Under the pieces are notes generated by a model. That model saw only the letters and a list, made by a program, of their open reading frames with translations. It was not told where the DNA came from and ran no database searches. The position numbers were made by a program, and so were the translations under genes. Below, one piece after another: positions 63,788 through 64,000 of a stretch of 64,000 nt of DNA (positions are counted from its first letter, which is position 1; every line of letters starts with the position of its first letter). The stretch is from UBA11400 sp964473555 (GTDB taxonomy: Bacteria; Bacteroidota; Rhodothermia; Balneolales; HLUCCA01), in contig CAYYPL010000004.1 of assembly GCA_964473555.1 (NCBI GenBank), forward strand, positions 124,001 through 188,000. The letters run 5' to 3'.

Positions 63788-64000
63788 GATATCTGTTTAT
63801 ATGTTGTGCGATCGCCCCACCCTTTCAAACCAGGTTGCCTTGCTCAAAATCACTAACACAGTCACATTGAACAGCAAACACAATAAGTGTCCAAAAGTAG
63901 TGGAACGTGCCACCTTACACACCCGTGTAAGAAATACGTTTTTAACGTAATCCTAAAAATAACAACTTTTACGGACGTATTAAACTATCAATTTGGCTCT
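63788..64000. promoter_or_regulatory. Upstream region of the GT5-like gene with two small palindromes
   Basis: No gene is seen. CTTACAC-ACCC-GTGTAAG (63914-63931) and TACGTT-TTT-AACGTA (63935-63949) are perfect short palindromes side by side, 125-160 bases upstream of the GT5-like start. They may be operators for this gene or for a gene beyond the right edge. Confidence 0.3.

Overview
The window looks like a chromosome segment from a Bacteroidota-related bacterium, most likely of the Balneolota/Rhodothermota type (inference). Direct signs are two SusC/SusD pairs, a FecI/FecR-type sigma and anti-sigma pair, many Sec-signal and lipobox proteins, an S8 protease with the NYPNPFNPST-type C-terminal sorting domain typical of type IX secretion cargo, a DUF4270 lipoprotein beside a short GT5 glycogen-synthase-like gene, and few Shine-Dalgarno sites. 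Most genes have moderate GC; the pair at 0.8-2.8 kb is visibly AT-richer.

Layout. 0-3.2 kb: a DUF2490 gene, then a reverse-strand AT-rich pair (GT61-like glycosyltransferase and NDP-hexose 2,3-dehydratase), then a 3' relic of a second DUF2490 gene, so the pair sits between two copies of the same gene end. 3.2-11.1 kb: secreted M1 aminopeptidase-like protein, malic enzyme, tRNA-Pro(GGG), and a DUF305/LVIVD-repeat pair. 11.1-24.7 kb: an unknown secreted protein, then a reverse-strand polysaccharide-utilisation-like locus transcribed as sigma factor, FecR anti-sigma, SusC (with STN domain), SusD, two near-duplicate PIG-L deacetylases and a large PL26/YetA-like lipoprotein, bounded on the right by a divergent Tat-signal metallo-beta-lactamase-fold protein. 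24.9-31.3 kb: tamA-tamB-like outer-membrane assembly pair. 31.5-38.5 kb: periplasmic or surface hydrolases (M14 carboxypeptidase, membrane-anchored 5'-nucleotidase-like protein, two-domain rhodanese lipoprotein, PBP4, class A beta-lactamase-like lipoprotein). 38.7-44.7 kb: a second SusC/SusD pair followed by an N-acyl-D-amino-acid deacylase-like lipoprotein lacking the usual HxH motif. 44.8-54.6 kb: GNAT-nitrilase fusion, acyl-CoA thioesterase, subtilase, Ppx/GppA-HD protein, large M14 peptidase. 54.6-59 kb: housekeeping block miaA, purS, purQ, lptB, rhodanese, and rho on the other strand. 59.1-63.8 kb: reverse-strand run of short GT5 protein, DUF4270 lipoprotein, beta-barrel protein and TPR protein.

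The general picture is an outer-membrane-rich heterotroph that imports polymers through SusCD systems and digests peptides and glycans outside the cytoplasm. The most interesting items are the FecIR-SusCD-PIG-L-PL26-like locus, the duplicated-gene-end cassette at 0.7-2.9 kb, and a family of 7-bp tandem repeat arrays in gene borders. One array abuts the M1 start codon and another supplies the last codons and stop of the GNAT-nitrilase gene. Identifications come from reading motifs only; no database search was run.
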